Origin: Halichondria panicea
Taxonomy: Eukaryota; Porifera; Demospongiae; Suberitida; Halichondriidae
Length of the DNA stretch: 64,000 bases
Assembly (NCBI RefSeq): GCF_963675165.1
Contig: NC_087381.1
Location: forward strand, 6,697,378 to 6,761,377
Direction of reading: 5' to 3'
Shown here: positions 36,501-51,500 of the stretch, piece by piece
How positions within the stretch are numbered: the stretch's first letter is position 1
Layout: every line of letters starts with the position of its first letter
The notes under the pieces: model-generated
Database searches by the model: none
Told to the model about the DNA's origin: nothing
Seen by the model: only the letters and a program-made list of their open reading frames with translations
Position numbers and translations under genes: made by a program

Positions 36501-39500
36501 GCAAGTAGACTCTATAAAGTTACCTCCAATTAGATGCGACCCTCTAAATATGCGACACCAGGGCTTCAATATAATTTTTCAACCTACAAAAGAAGCGACC
36601 TCTGGTTTCGTAATTATTAAAAAGTGTCGCTTTAAATCGATATCTTACAGTAGCCCAGCTAGATGTGGCTATTAGTTAAAACATAAGCCAATAATTACTG
36701 TTTGCTTTGTGTGTTTGTGGAAAAGGATCGATACAATAGAAAGCTAGAATTGTGTCTGGTTTGTCTATGTTAGCTGACTCTGGGATCCTACTCAAGGAGC
36801 CATAGTGATACTTCTCTGCATGAGACTCCTGGCTTCTTTGCTGTGATCCTAGTCCACAGTGCATATATCTATCTATGTACCACTAAAACCCTGTTCTCAA
36901 CTGTTTCAGCATGCCTTCAGTCTGATTCCTGAGTTGCTGTGCTAGACAGTTAATTCAGTCATACACCACTACATGCACTGTATTATATCACTCTTCTGGT
37001 TTCTTTATAATCATGTCATGTCACCAGCCGAGGGTTTGCACTTTAGTGCTCTAGTTATTTTTAGTGATGGCATTAATTTTTGTGAACATTCTTTAACTGT
37101 ATTCCGTGGTAAAGTTGTAATCCATGTCACGAACATTAATTTGAGAATAGTAGCCCATGCTGTAAATATTTTGATGTTTTGATTTAGTTTCTTTTCATCA
37201 GTTGGTTGTTCACTTAAAAATAATGTTAACCTTTGGGTAACTCCATAACTATATGGTTTCATGGTCGGAGCAGCAATCCACGCCACAGAGGCTGTCTTAG
37301 ACTAGTTGACTAACATTCAAATAAAGAACAGTTTGAGAGTTTTGTCATCTGGTGGGAGGTTAATTCATATCGAAGACTGTTCCAGTGTGCATGTGTACAA
37401 TTGACTCCTTCACACTCACAAGAATTGCTTTGGAGAAGTGCTGCTGGAGCTCATGCCAACTCAAGCTGCTTTCACCATCCACCACCAACCCATATATATC
37501 TTGTTTGCGTGTTTCTTCCATACTCTCACAATTTCAAGTAGAATTGCATAGGGCGCCCACCCATGCAGAATGATGAGTTTGAGCAAGTAGCTAAATGTTC
37601 GAAAGCAGTTTATAGTGAATAGACCAAAGGTTAGACTCTACTCTTTGCTAGTATACCAAGAGCAGAACTTGTCTAAACAATATCAATTGCCTACAGGATA
37701 CCTTGCCTTCATTGGTTTGCTGTTCCTTGTGTATAGAGAATGCACTTGATAATTATAATACAACTATCTAGAAATAATTTTTATGACCTACAATGTATCC
37801 ATCACATCATGAGCAACGAATACTTCCCACGTATTCAGCGAAACTAATTTTACCTACCATGTTATTAATTTTGTTAAACTAAAGATTGTAATTTTGTGTC
37901 ACTCACTGTCTGTGGTAACTGCTATCAGTGAATTAGAACAATACTACAATTAAAGCCACCTCGATATGAGGCCGTGGTATATATTTAATGGACGCATATA
38001 ATTATATTCGAGTAAAATCTCACTGTTTGGGAAAATATGCTCAGTCCCTTCTTGTGCCTATAAAGTTCTTAGAAAATGGTGGGCGTATTTTCACGAGGGT
38101 ACGATACTTGAACCAATGCATGTGCTGTTAACTTTTTTCTAGTGTCCACAATTTACTTGTATTCACAGTTGCAGTGAATAAGGCTGGAGACACTCCTCTC
38201 TCCCTTAGGTGTTCCCGTGGTCACCTAGAGATGGTCAGGGCTCTCATCAACAAGCATGTTGATCCAAATAGTAAGTGTTTATCGGTGCTGTTACATTGTT
38301 GATGGTGGTCTTCCACAGAGCCAGTCAACAATGCTGGTGACACCCCACTCTCTCTGGCCTGTGCTAATGGCCACTTGGACACAGTCAAGTATCTTGTGAA
38401 CCAGCATCATTGTGATCCTAAAAGTAAGCATTGGTACATAATTATGGTACATCAATTGCTGCATCACTCAGTACACTCGTACATGTACAGGTAAAGTCAA
38501 CAATGCTGGCGACACCCCACTCTCTCTGGCCTGTGCTAATGGCCACTTGGACACAGTCAAGTACCTTGTGAACCAGCATCATTGTGATCCTAAAAGTAAG
38601 TATTGGTACATAATTATGGTACATCAATTGCTGCATCACTCAGTACACTCGTACATGTACAGGTACAGTCAACAAGGCTGGTGACACCCCACTCTCTCTG
38701 GCCTACAAAAGTGGACACTGGGAAGTTGTCAAGTATCTCGCCATCACTCATCACTGTGATACAACAAGTAAAGTTTGTTCATGGTTGTCAATGAATGACC
38801 TGTTGGTTTTATCGCACTATTAAATTTTTCTCTTTATGGAATTGCATATTATTATTGATACCGTATATATATAGCTGTAAAGTTGGCAGTTTTTAATTTG
38901 ACGATTGCTGCAGGCATTATAAGTGCAAATGATGTACTGGGACTGACTATCAAGCTAATTGCATGCCATTGGTAATCTTTAATCCATGATTTGCCCAGTT
39001 TACCCGCTATAAGTTATAGCCTATAGCATGATATATATACTGTGGGACAGATTAAGGATTGAGGAAAAGTTCCCCTTTTCTGGATCTCAGCCAAGACACT
39101 ACCCGAGGCGGCGCGTAGGCGGCCTCGGTTACAGTAGTGTGTCTGTGTGTCCGTGTGTGTGTCTGTCGCTCAGTTTGTCTTACCTGGTGATTTAGGCATC
39201 ACAATTTGTACATAGGGAAACTTGTAGCATTAAAACTAAGGTTTAAAATTTGGCAGATTTTGCAAAGAAGTCTTTGTTTCGCAGAAAAGGCGAGCTAAGC
39301 CTAAGAAGCTTTTTGCGTACTCTACTAAACGCGGCTATTATTTGAAGCATTAATTACCGTAAGACCTCGATTTAAGGCGACCCTCCAAATATGCGACACC
39401 CAGGAGCTTCGGCAATTTTCTGACCTCTAAAAGTGAGCGACAGCTGCGTTGACAATTATTTTTTAATGTCGTGTTCTAAGTATTATTTAGAACACACCTA

Positions 39501-42500
39501 GCCAAGATTAAGTGTTTTAATCTGCGTGCTGAGGATGGCTTCGAGGTTAACGTGGTGCTCGAGGCACAGCCGAGTGCATTACGTAACCGAGAGGCCATCC
39601 GAGTGCACCAGCATTAAAACACGTGACTTGGCTAGGTGTGTTCTAAAGGATTTAGTGCTGTCACGTGAGCTCTAGCCTCGTGGCAGCTAGATCTAGCTAC
39701 ATTTTTAAGCAGTTGCTGGTGGCTAGCTAGCTAGCTAGACATAATAGCAAGTTTTAGTAGATTTGTAGATCCAGTAACTGATGCAAAGGAGAAGGAGATA
39801 CGATCTAAAGCTATCTGGACTGACTGGGCATGTTCTCGACTTATTTCTCCTGCTAACCAACAGTCCCGATCTCACTACTGCATATGCCTCCAGCTGATCT
39901 GGCTTACTGGATGGGAAACTTTGTGCACAAACTATATGGCAATGAGTATCTGGTTTGCTCTTTTGGAAAGCTTTGATATTCGAAGCACCTTTGATGAAAC
40001 GATTATATGGATCTGGCTTAGGTACAGGTATGTACATCTTCGAAGCAAGCTGAACCTATTTCTTCAGACGAAAAAGCGATGCTATGGTCAAGTCAGCAAT
40101 TCGGTACACTTACTACACATGAAACAAGTCGAAACAATAACATTCATACTTTTCAGCTTTGCTTGTGTACATATTCAATCTGCTTTTATTATTATTATAA
40201 TTATGATGACATTCAGATTCAATCTGCTTGTATTATGATAAAAAGTGTGCATTAACAAACCAACTTAAAGCACACTTAAGTGTGGATTAAGTTATTTAGT
40301 CCATGGTCACCTGACTACTTTCAGATAAGCTGATTGGCTGGAGATCATGTGATCAGCACTAAATAGAGGTAAATATAGCCACTCCGATCCCTAGCCTCGA
40401 TTGTAGCCCACTGGAAACTCAGTGTTTTAAGCGGCCTAAAATCGAGGCAAGTAGACTCTATAAAGTTACCTCCAATTAGATGCGACCCTCTAAATATGCG
40501 ACACCAGGGCTTCAATAAAATTTTTCAACCTCCGACTTCTGGCTTCGTAATTATTAAAGTGTTGATTTAAACCGAGATCTTACGGTAGCCCCAGCTAGAT
40601 GCAGCTATTATTCGAAACATAAGCCAATAATTGCTGTGATCCTAGTCCACAGTGCACTAAAACCCTGTTTTCAAATGTTTCAGCATGCCTCCAGTCTGGT
40701 TTAGCTCCTGAGTTACTGTGCTACAGTTAATTCAGTCATACATGATATTCATCACTACATGCACTGTATTATATCACTCTTCTGGTTTCTTTATAATCAT
40801 GTCATGTCACCAGCCGGGGGTTTGCACTTTAGTGCTCTAGTTATTTTTAGTGATGGCATTAATTTTTGTGAACATTCTTTAACTGTATTCCGTGGTAAAG
40901 TTGTAATCCATGTCACGAACATTAATTTGAAAATAGTAGCCCATGCTGTAAATATTTTGATGTTTTGATTTAGTTTCCTTTCATCAGTTGGTTGTTCACT
41001 TAAAATGTTAACCTTTGGGTAACTCCATAACTATAAATATAGTTTCACGGTCGGAGCAGCAATCTACACCACAGAGGCAAATTATTCCTGTCTTAGACTA
41101 GTTGACTAACCTCCGAATAAAGGACAGTTTGAGAGTTTTGTCCTCTGGTGGGAAGTTAATTCGTATCGAAGACTGTTCCAGCGTGCATGTGTACAATTGA
41201 CTCCTTCACACTCACAAGAATTACTTTGGAGAAGTGCTGCTGGAGCTCAATCGACATGCCAACTCAACCTGCTTTCACTATCCACCACTAACCCATATAT
41301 CTTGTTTGCGTGTTTCTTCCATATTATACTCTCACAATTTCAAGTAGAATTGCATAAGACACCCACCCAGAATGATGAGTTTGAGCAAGTAGCTAAATGT
41401 TCAAAGCAGTTTAGTGAGTAGCTAGTTAGACCAAAGGTTAGACTCTACTCTTTGCTGGTACCAAGAGCAGAATTTGTTTTATATCTACAAACAATTATAT
41501 CAATTGCGTCTACAGGATACCTTGCCTTCATTGGTTTGCTGTTCCTTGTGTATAGAGAATGTACTTGATATAATACAACTATCTAGAAATAATTTTTATG
41601 ACCTACAATGTGTCCATCACATCATGAGCAACGAATACTTCTCACGTATTCAGCGAAACTAATTTTACCTACCATGTTATTAATTTTGTTAAACTAATGA
41701 TTGTATTTTGTGTCACTTACTGCATGTCTGTGGTAACTGCTATAGCGAAATAGAACGATACTACAATTATAGCCACCTCGATATGAGGCCGTGGTATATA
41801 TTTGATGGACGCATATTATAATTATATTCGAGTAAAATCTCACTGTTGGGGAAATAATATGCTTGGTCCCTTCTTAATTGTGCCTATAAAGTTCTTAGAA
41901 AATGGTGGGTGTATTTTCACAAGGGTATGATACATGGACCAATGCATGTGCTGTTAACTTTTTTCTAGTGTCCACAATTTACTTGTATTCACAGTTGCAG
42001 TGAATAAGGCTGGAGACACTCCTCTCTCCCTTGAGTGTTCCCGTGGTCACTTGGAGATGGTCAAGGCTCTCATCAACAAGCATGTTGATCCAAATAGTAA
42101 GTGTTTATCGGTGCTGTTACATTGTTGATGGTGGCCTTCCACAGAGCCAGTCAACAAGGCTGGTCACACCCCACTCTTTCTGGCCTACAAAAGTGGACAC
42201 TGGGAAGTGGTCAAGTATCTCGCCATCGTTCATCATTGTGATACAAAAAGTAAAGTTTGTTCATGGTTGTCAATGAATGACCTGTTGGTTTTATCGCACT
42301 ATGAATTGCATATTATTTTGATACCGTAGCTGTAAGTTTGGCTCTATTATTGACAGTTTTTAATGCTGCAGGCATAATTATTATAAGTGCAAATGATGTA
42401 CTGGGAGTGCCGGACTGACTATCAAGCTAATTGCATGCCATTTGTAATCCTTAATCCATGATTCGCCAATCGCCAAGTTTACCCGCTATAAGTTATAGCC

Positions 42501-45500
42501 TATAGCATGATATATATATACTATGGGACAGATTGAGGATTGAGGAAAGTTCCCCTTTTCTGGATCTCAGTCAAGACACTAGATAAAGTTATTAACCCGA
42601 GGCATGTAGGCGGCCTCAGTTACAGTAGTCTGTCTGTGTGTCTGTCGCTCAATTTGGCTTACCTGGTGATTTAGGCATAACAATTTGTACGTAGGGAAAC
42701 TTTAGCATTAAAACTAAGGCTTAATATTTGGCAGTACAGTATTGCAAAGAAGTCTTTGTTTCGCAGAAAAGGCGAGCTAAACCTAAGAAGCTTATTGCGT
42801 ACTACTAAACGCGGCTATTATTTGAAACATTAATTACCGTAAGACCTCGATTTAAGGCGACCCTTCAAATATGTGACACCCAGGAGCTTCAGCAATTTTC
42901 TGACCTCTAAAAGTGAGCAACAGCTGCATTGACAATTATTTGTTAATGTCGCGTTCTAAATAGAGGTAAATATAGCCACTCCCTAGCCTCGATTGTAGCC
43001 CACTGGAAAATCAATGTTTGAATAGCAGACGATCTCTAGTTGAAGCTGAAGAGCAAGATTTCATCCATTTTAAGCGGCCTAAAATCAAGGCAAGTAGACT
43101 CTATAAAGTTACCTCCAATTAGATGCGACCCTCTAAATATGCGACACCAGGGCTTCAATATAATTTTTCAACCTACAAAAGAAGCGACCTCTGGTTTCGT
43201 AATTATTAAAAAGTGTCGCTTTAAATTGATATCTTACGGTAGCCCAGCTAGATGTGGCTATTAGTTAAAACATAAGCCAATAATTACTGTTTGCTTTGTG
43301 TGTTTGTGGAAAAGGATCGATACAATAGAAAGCTAGAATTGTGTCTGGTTTGTCTATGTTAGCTGACTCTGGGATCCTACTCAAGGAGCCATATAGTGAT
43401 ACTTCTCTGCATGAGACTCCTGGCTTCTTTGCTGTGATCCTAGTCCACAGTGCATATATCTATCTATGTACCACTAAAACCCTGTTCTCAACTGTTTCAG
43501 CATGCCTCCAGTCTGATTCCTGAGTTGCTGTGCTAGACAGTTAATTCAGTCATACACCACTACATGCACTGTATTATATCACTCTTCTGGTTTCTTTATA
43601 ATTATGTCATGTCACCAGCTGAGGGTTTGCACTTTAGTGCTCTAGTTATTTTTAGTGATGGCATTAATTTGTGTGAACATTCTCTAACTGTATTCCGTGG
43701 TAAAGTTGTAATCCATGTCACGAACATTAATTTGAGAATAGTAGCCCATGCTGTAAATATTTTGATGTTTTGATTTAGTTTCTTTTCATCAGTTGGTTGT
43801 TCACTTAAAAATAATGTTAACCTTTGGGTAACTCCATAACTATATGGTTTCATGGTCGGAGCAGCAATCCACGCCACAGAGGCTGTCTTAGACTAGTTGA
43901 CTAACATTCAAATAAAGAACAGTTTGAGAGTTTTGTCATCTGGTGGGAGGTTAATTCATATCGAAGACTGTTCCAGTGTGCATGTGTACAATTGACTCCT
44001 TCACACTCACAAGAATTGCTTTGGAGAAGTGCTGCTGGAGCTCATGCCAACTCAAGCTGCTTTCACCATCCACCACCAACCCATATAATATATCTTGTTT
44101 GCGTGTTTCTTCCATACTCTCACAATTTCAAGTAGAATTGCATAGGGCGCCCACCCATGCAGAATGATGAGTTTGAGCAAGTAGCTAAATGTTCGAAAGC
44201 AGTTTATAGTGAATAGCTAGTTAGACCAAAGGTTAGACTCTACTCTTTGCTAGTATACCAAGAGCAGAACTTGTCTAAACAATATCAATTGCCTACAGGA
44301 TACCTTGCCTTCATTGGTTTGCTGTTCCTTGTGTATAGAGAATGCACTTGATAATTATAATACAACTATCTAGAAATAATTTTTATGACCTACAATGTAT
44401 CCATCACATCATGAGCAACGAATACTTCCCACGTATTCAGCGAAACTAATTTTACCTACCATGTTATTAATTTTGTTAAACTAAAGATTGTAATTTTGTG
44501 TCACTCACTGTCTGTGGTAACTGCTATCAGTGAATTAGAACAATACTACAATTAAAGCCACCTCGATATGAGGCCGTGGTATATATTTAATGGACGCATA
44601 TAATTATATTCGAGTAAAATCTCACTGTTTGGGAAAATATGCTCAGTCCCTTCTTGTGCCTATAAAGTTCTTAGAAAATGGTGGGCGTATTTTCACGAGG
44701 GTACGATACTTGAACCAATGCATGTGCTGTTAACTTTTTTCTAGTGTCCACAATTTACTTGTATTCACAGTTGCAGTGAATAAGGCTGGAGACACTCCTC
44801 TCTCCCTTAGGTGTTCCCGTGGTCACCTAGAGATGGTCAGGGCTCTCATCAACAAGCATGTTGATCCAAATAGTAAGTGTTTATCGGTGCTGTTACATTG
44901 TTGATGGTGGTCTTCCACAGAGCCAGTCAACAATGCTGGTGACACCCCACTCTCTCTGGCCTGTGCTAATGGCCACTTGGACACAGTCAAGTACCTTGTG
45001 AACCAGCATCATTGTGATCCTAAAAGTAAGTATTGGTACATAATTATGGTACATCAATTGCTGCATCACTCAGTACACTCGTACATGTACAGGTACAGTC
45101 AACAAGGCTGGTGACACCCCACTCTCTCTGGCCTACAAAAGTGGACACTGGGAAGTGGTCAAGTATCTCGCCATCACTCATCACTGTGATACAACAAGTA
45201 AAGTTTGTTCATGGTTGTCAATGAATGACCTGTTGGTTTTATCGCACTATTAAATTTTTCTCTTTATGGAATTGCATATTATTATTGATACCGTATATAT
45301 ATAGCTGTAAAGTTGGCAGTTTTTAATTTGACGATTGCTGCAGGCATTATAAGTGCAAATGATGTACTGGGACTGACTATCAAGCTAATTGCATGCCATT
45401 GGTAATCTTTAATCCATGATTTGCCCAGTTTACCCGCTATAAGTTATAGCCTATAGCATGATATATATACTGTGGGACAGATTAAGGATTGAGGAAAAGT

Positions 45501-48500
45501 TCCCCTTTTCTGGATCTCAGCCAAGACACTACCCGAGGCGGCGCGTAGGCGGCCTCGGTTACAGTAGTGTGTCTGTGTGTCCGTGTGTGTGTCTGTCGCT
45601 CAGTTTGTCTTACCTGGTGATTTAGGCATCACAATTTGTACATAGGGAAACTTGTAGCATTAAAACTAAGGTTTAAAATTTGGCAGATTTTGCAAAGAAG
45701 TCTTTGTTTCGCAGAAAAGGCGAGCTAAGCCTAAGAAGCTTTTTGCGTACTCTACTAAACGCGGCTATTATTTGAAGCATTAATTACCGTAAGACCTCGA
45801 TTTAAGGCGACCCTCCAAATATGCGACACCCAGGAGCTTCGGCAATTTTCTGACCTCTAAAAGTGAGCGACAGCTGCGTTGACAATTATTTTTTAATGTC
45901 GTGTTCTAAGTATTATTTAGAACACACCTAGCCAAGATTAAGTGTTTTAATCTGCGTGCTGAGGATGGCTTCGAGGTTAACGTGGTGCTCGAGGCACAGC
46001 CGAGTGCATTACGTAACCGAGAGGCCATCCGAGTGCACCAGCATTAAAACACGTGACTTGGCTAGGTGTGTTCTAAAGGATTTAGTGCTGTCACGTGAGC
46101 TCTAGCCTCGTGGCAGCTAGATCTAGCTACATTTTTAAGCAGTTGCTGGTGGCTAGCTAGCTAGCTAGACGTAATAGCAAGTTTTAGTAGATTTGTAGAT
46201 CCAGTAACTGATGCAAAGGAGAAGGAGATACGATCTAAAGCTATCTGGACTGACTGGGCATGTTCTCGACTTATTTCTCCTGCTAACCAACAGTCCCGAT
46301 CCCACTACTGGATATGCCTCCAGCTGATCTGGCTTACTGGATGGGAAACTTTGTGTACAAACTATATGGCAATGAGTATCTGGTTTGCTCTTTTGGAAAG
46401 CTTTGATATTCGAAGCACCTTTGATGAAACGATTATATGGATCTGGCTTAGGTACAGGTATGTACATCTTCGAAGCAAGCTGAACCTATTTCTTCAGACG
46501 AAAAAGCGATGCTATGGTCAAGTCAGCAATTCGGTACACTTACTACACATGAAACAAGTCGAAACAATAACATTCATACTTTTCAGCTTTGCTTGTGTAC
46601 ATATTCAATCTGCTTTTATTATTATTATAATTATGATGACATTCAGATTCGATCTGCTTGTATTATGATAAAAAGTGTGCATTAACAAACCAACTTAAAG
46701 CACACTTAAGTGTGGATTAAGTTATTTAGTCCATGGTCACCTGACTACTTTCAGATAAGCTGATTGGCTGGAGATCATGTGATCAGCACTAAATAGAGGT
46801 AAATATAGCCACTCCGATCCCTAGCCTTGATTGTAGCCCACTGGAAACTCAGTGTTTTAAACGGCCTAAAATCGAGGCAAGTAGACTCTATAAAGTTACC
46901 TCCAATTAGATGCGACCCTCTAAATATGCGACACCAGGGCTTCAATAAAATTTTTCAACCTCCGACTTCTGGCTTCGTAATTATTAAAGTGTTGATTTAA
47001 ACCGAGATCTTACGGTAGCCCAAGCTAGATGCGGCTATTATTCGAAACATAAGCCAATAATTGCTGTGATCCTAGTCCACAGTGCACTAAAACCCTGTTT
47101 TCAAATGTTTCAGCATGCCTCCAGTCTGGTTTAGCTCCTGAGTTACTGTGCTACAGTTAATTCAGTCATACATGATATTCATCACTACATGCACTGTATT
47201 ATATCACTCTTCTGGTTTCTTTATAATCATGTCATGTCACCAGCCGAGGGTTTGCACTTTAGTGCTCTAGTTATTTTTAGTGATGGCATTAATTTGTGTG
47301 AACATTCTTTAACTGTATTCCGTGGTAAAGTTGTAATCCATGTCACGAACATTAATTTGAAAATAGTAGCCCATGCTGTAAATATTTTGATGTTTTGATT
47401 TAGTTTCCTTTCATCAGTTGGTTGTTCACTTAAAATGTTAACCTTTGGGTAACTCCATAACTATAATTATGGTTTCACGGTCGGAGCAGCAATCTACACC
47501 ACAGAGGCAAATTATTCCTGTCTTAGACTAGTTGACTAACCTCCGAATAAAGGACAGTTTGAGAGTTTTGTCCTCTGGTGGGAAGTTAATTCGTATCGAG
47601 ACTGTTCCAGCGTGCATGTGTACAATTGACTCCTTCACACTCACAAGAATTACTTTGGAGAAGTGCTGCTGGAGCTCAATCGACATGCCAACTCAACCTG
47701 CTTTCACTATCCACCACTAACCCATATATCTTGTTTGCGTGTTTCTTCCATATTATACTCTCACAATTTCAAGTAGAATTGCATAAGACACCCACCCAGA
47801 ATGATGAGTTTGAGCAAGTAGCTAAATGTTCAAAGCAGTTTAGTGAGTAGCTAGTTAGACCAAAGGTTAGACTCTACTCTTTGCTGGTACCAAGAGCAGA
47901 ATTTGTTTTATATCTACAAACAATTATATCAATTGCGTCTACAGGATACCTTGCCTTCATTGGTTTGCTGTTCCTTGTGTATAGAGAATGTACTTGATAT
48001 AATACAACTATCTAGAAATAATTTTTATGGCCTACAATGTGTCCATCACATCATGAGCAACGAATACTTCTCACGTATTCAGCGAAACTAATTTTACCTA
48101 CCATGTTATTAATTTTGTTAAACTAATGATTGTATTTTGTGTCACTTACTGCATGTCTGTGGTAACTGCTATCAGTGAAATAGAACAATACTACAATTAT
48201 AGCCACCTCGATATGAGGCCGTGGTATATATTTGATGGACGCATATTATAATTATATTCAAGTAAAATCTCACTGTTGGGGAAATAATATGCTTGGTCCC
48301 TTCTTAATTGTGCCTATAAAGTTCTTAGAAAATGGTGGGTGTATTTTCACAAGGGTATGATACATGGACCAATGCATGTGCTGTTAACTTTTTTCTAGTG
48401 TCCACAATTTACTTGTATTCACAGTTGCAGTGAATAAGGCTGGAGACACTCCTCTCTCCCTTGAGTGTTCCCGTGGTCACTTGGAGATGGTCAAGGCTCT

Positions 48501-51500
48501 CATCAACAAGTATGTTGATCCAAATAGTAAGTGTTTATCGGTGCTGTTACATTGTTGATGGTGGCCTTCCACAGAGCCAGTCAACAAGGCTGGTCACACC
48601 CCACTCTTTCTGGCCTACAAAAGTGGACACTGGGAAGTGGTCAAGTATCTCGCCATCGTTCATCATTGTGATACAAAAAGTAAAGTTTGTTCATGGTTGT
48701 CAATGAATGACCTGTTGGTTTTATCGCACTATGAATTGCATATTATTTTGATACCGTAGCTGTAAGTTTGGCTCTATTATTGGCAGTTTTTAATGCTGCA
48801 GGCATAATTATTATAAGTGCAAATGATGTACTGGGACTGACTATCAAGCTAATTGCATGCCATTTGTAATCCTTAATCCATGATTCGCCAATCGCCAAGT
48901 TTACCCGCTATAAGTTATAGCCTATAGCATGATATATATATACTATGGGACAGATTGAGGATTGAGGAAAGTTCCCCTTTTCTGGATCTCAGTCAAGACA
49001 CTAGATAAAGTTATTAACCCGAGGGGCGTAGGCGGCCTCGGTTACAGTAGTCTGTCTGTGTGTCTGTGTGTCCGTGTGTGTGTCTGTCGCTCAATTTGGC
49101 TTACCTGGTGATTTAGGCATAACAATTTGTACGTAGGGAAACTTTAGCATTAAAACTAAGGCTTAATATTTGGCAGTACAGTATTGCAAAGAAGTCATTG
49201 TTTCGCAGAAAAGGCGAGCTAAACCTAAGAAGCTTATTGCGTACTACTAAACGCGGCTATTATTTGAAACATTAATTACCGTAAGACCTCGATTTAAGGC
49301 GACCCTTCAAATATGTGACACCCAGGAGCTTCAGCAATTTTCTGACCTCTAAAAGTGAGCAACAGCTGCATTGACAATTATTTGTTAATGTCGCGTTCTA
49401 AATAGATGTAAATATAGCCACTCCCTAGCCTCGATTGTAGCCCACTGGAAAATCAATGTTTGAATAGCAGACGATCTCTAGTTGAAGCTGAAGAGCAAGA
49501 TTTCATCCATTTTAAGCGGCCTAAAATCAATGCAAGTAGACTCTATAAAGTTACCTCCAATTAGATGCGACCCTCTAAATATGCGACACCAGGGCTTCAA
49601 TATAATTTTTCAACCTACAAAAGAAGCGACCTCTGGTTTCGTAATTATTAAAAAGTGTCGCTTTAAATCGATATCTTACGGTAGCCCAGCTAGATGTGGC
49701 TATTAGTTAAAACATAAGCCAATAATTACTGTTTGCTTTGTGTGTTTGTGGAAAAGGATCGATACAATAGAAAGCTAGAATTGTGTCTGGTTTGTCTATG
49801 TTAGCTGACTCTGGGATCCTACTCAAGGAGCCATAGTGATACTTCTCTGCATGAGACTCCTGGCTTCTTTGCTGTGATCCTAGTCCACAGTGCATATATC
49901 TATCTATGTACCACTAAAACCCCGTTCTCAACTGTTTCAGCATGCCTCCAGTCTGATTCCTGAGTTGCTGTGCTAGACAGTTAATTCAGTCATACACCAC
50001 TACATGCACTGTATTATATCACTCTTCTGGTTTCTTTATAATCATGTCATGTCACCAGCCGAGGGTTTGCACTTTAGTGCTCTAGTTATTTTTAGTGATG
50101 GCATTAATTTTTGTGAACATTCTTTAACTGTATTCCGTGGTAAAGTTGTAATCCATGTCACGAACATTAATTTGAGAATAGTAGCCCATGCTGTAAATAT
50201 TTTGATGTTTTGATTTAGTTTCTTTTCATCAGTTGGTTGTTCACTTAAAATGTTAACCTTTGGGTAACTCCATAACTATATGGTTTCACGGTCGGAGCAG
50301 CAATCCACGCCACAGAGGCTGTCTTAGACTAGTTGACTAACATTCAAATAAAGAACAGTTTGAGAGTTTTGTCATCTGGTGGGAGGTTAATTCATATCGA
50401 AGACTGTTCCAGTGTGCATGTGTACAATTGACTCCTTCACACTCACAAGAATTGCTTTGGAGAAGTGCTGCTGGAGCTCATGCCAACTCAAGCTGCTTTC
50501 ACCATCCACCACCAACCCATATATATCTTGTTTGCGTGTTTCTTCCATACTCTCACAATTTCAAGTAGAATTGCATAGGGCGCCCACCCATGCAGAATGA
50601 TGAGTTTGAGCAAGTAACTAAATGTTCGAAAGCAGTTTATAGCTAGTTAGACCAAAGGTTAGACTCTACTCTTTGCTAGTATACCAAGAGCAGAGCTTGT
50701 CTAAACAATATCAATTGCCTACAGGATACCTTGCCTTCATTGGTTTGCTGTTCCTTGTGTATAGAGAATGTACTTGATATAGTACAACTATCTAGAAATA
50801 ATTTTTATGACCTACAATGTATCCATCACATCATGAGCAACGAATACTTCCCACGTATTCAGCGAAACTAATTTTACCTACCATGTTATTAATTTTGTTA
50901 AACTAAAGATTGTAATTTTGTGTCACTCACTGTCTGTGGTAACTGCTATCAGTGAATTAGAACAATACTACAATTAAAGCCACCTCGATATGAGGCCGTG
51001 GTATATATTTAATGGACGCATATAATTATATTCGAGTAAAATCTCACTGTTTGGGAAAATATGCTCAGTCCCTTCTTGTGCCTATAAAGTTCTTAGAAAA
51101 TGGTGGGCGTATTTTCACGAGGGTACGATACTTGAACCAATGCATGTGCTGTTAACTTTTTTCTAGTGTCCACAATTTACTTGTATTCACAGTTGCAGTG
51201 AATAAGGCTGGAGACACTCCTCTCTCCCTTGAGTGTTCCCTTGGTCACTTGGAGATGGTCAAGGCTCTCATCAACAAGTATGTTGATCCAAATAGTAAGT
51301 GTTTATCGGTGCTGTTACATTGTTGATGGTGGCCTTCCACAGAGCCAGTCAACAATGCTGGTGACACCCCACTCTTTCTGGCCTACAAAAATGGACACTG
51401 GGAAGTGCTCAAGTATCTCGCCATCGTTCATCATTGTGATACAAAAAGTAAAATTTGTTCATGGTTGTCAATGAATGACCTGTTGGTTTTATCGCACTAT

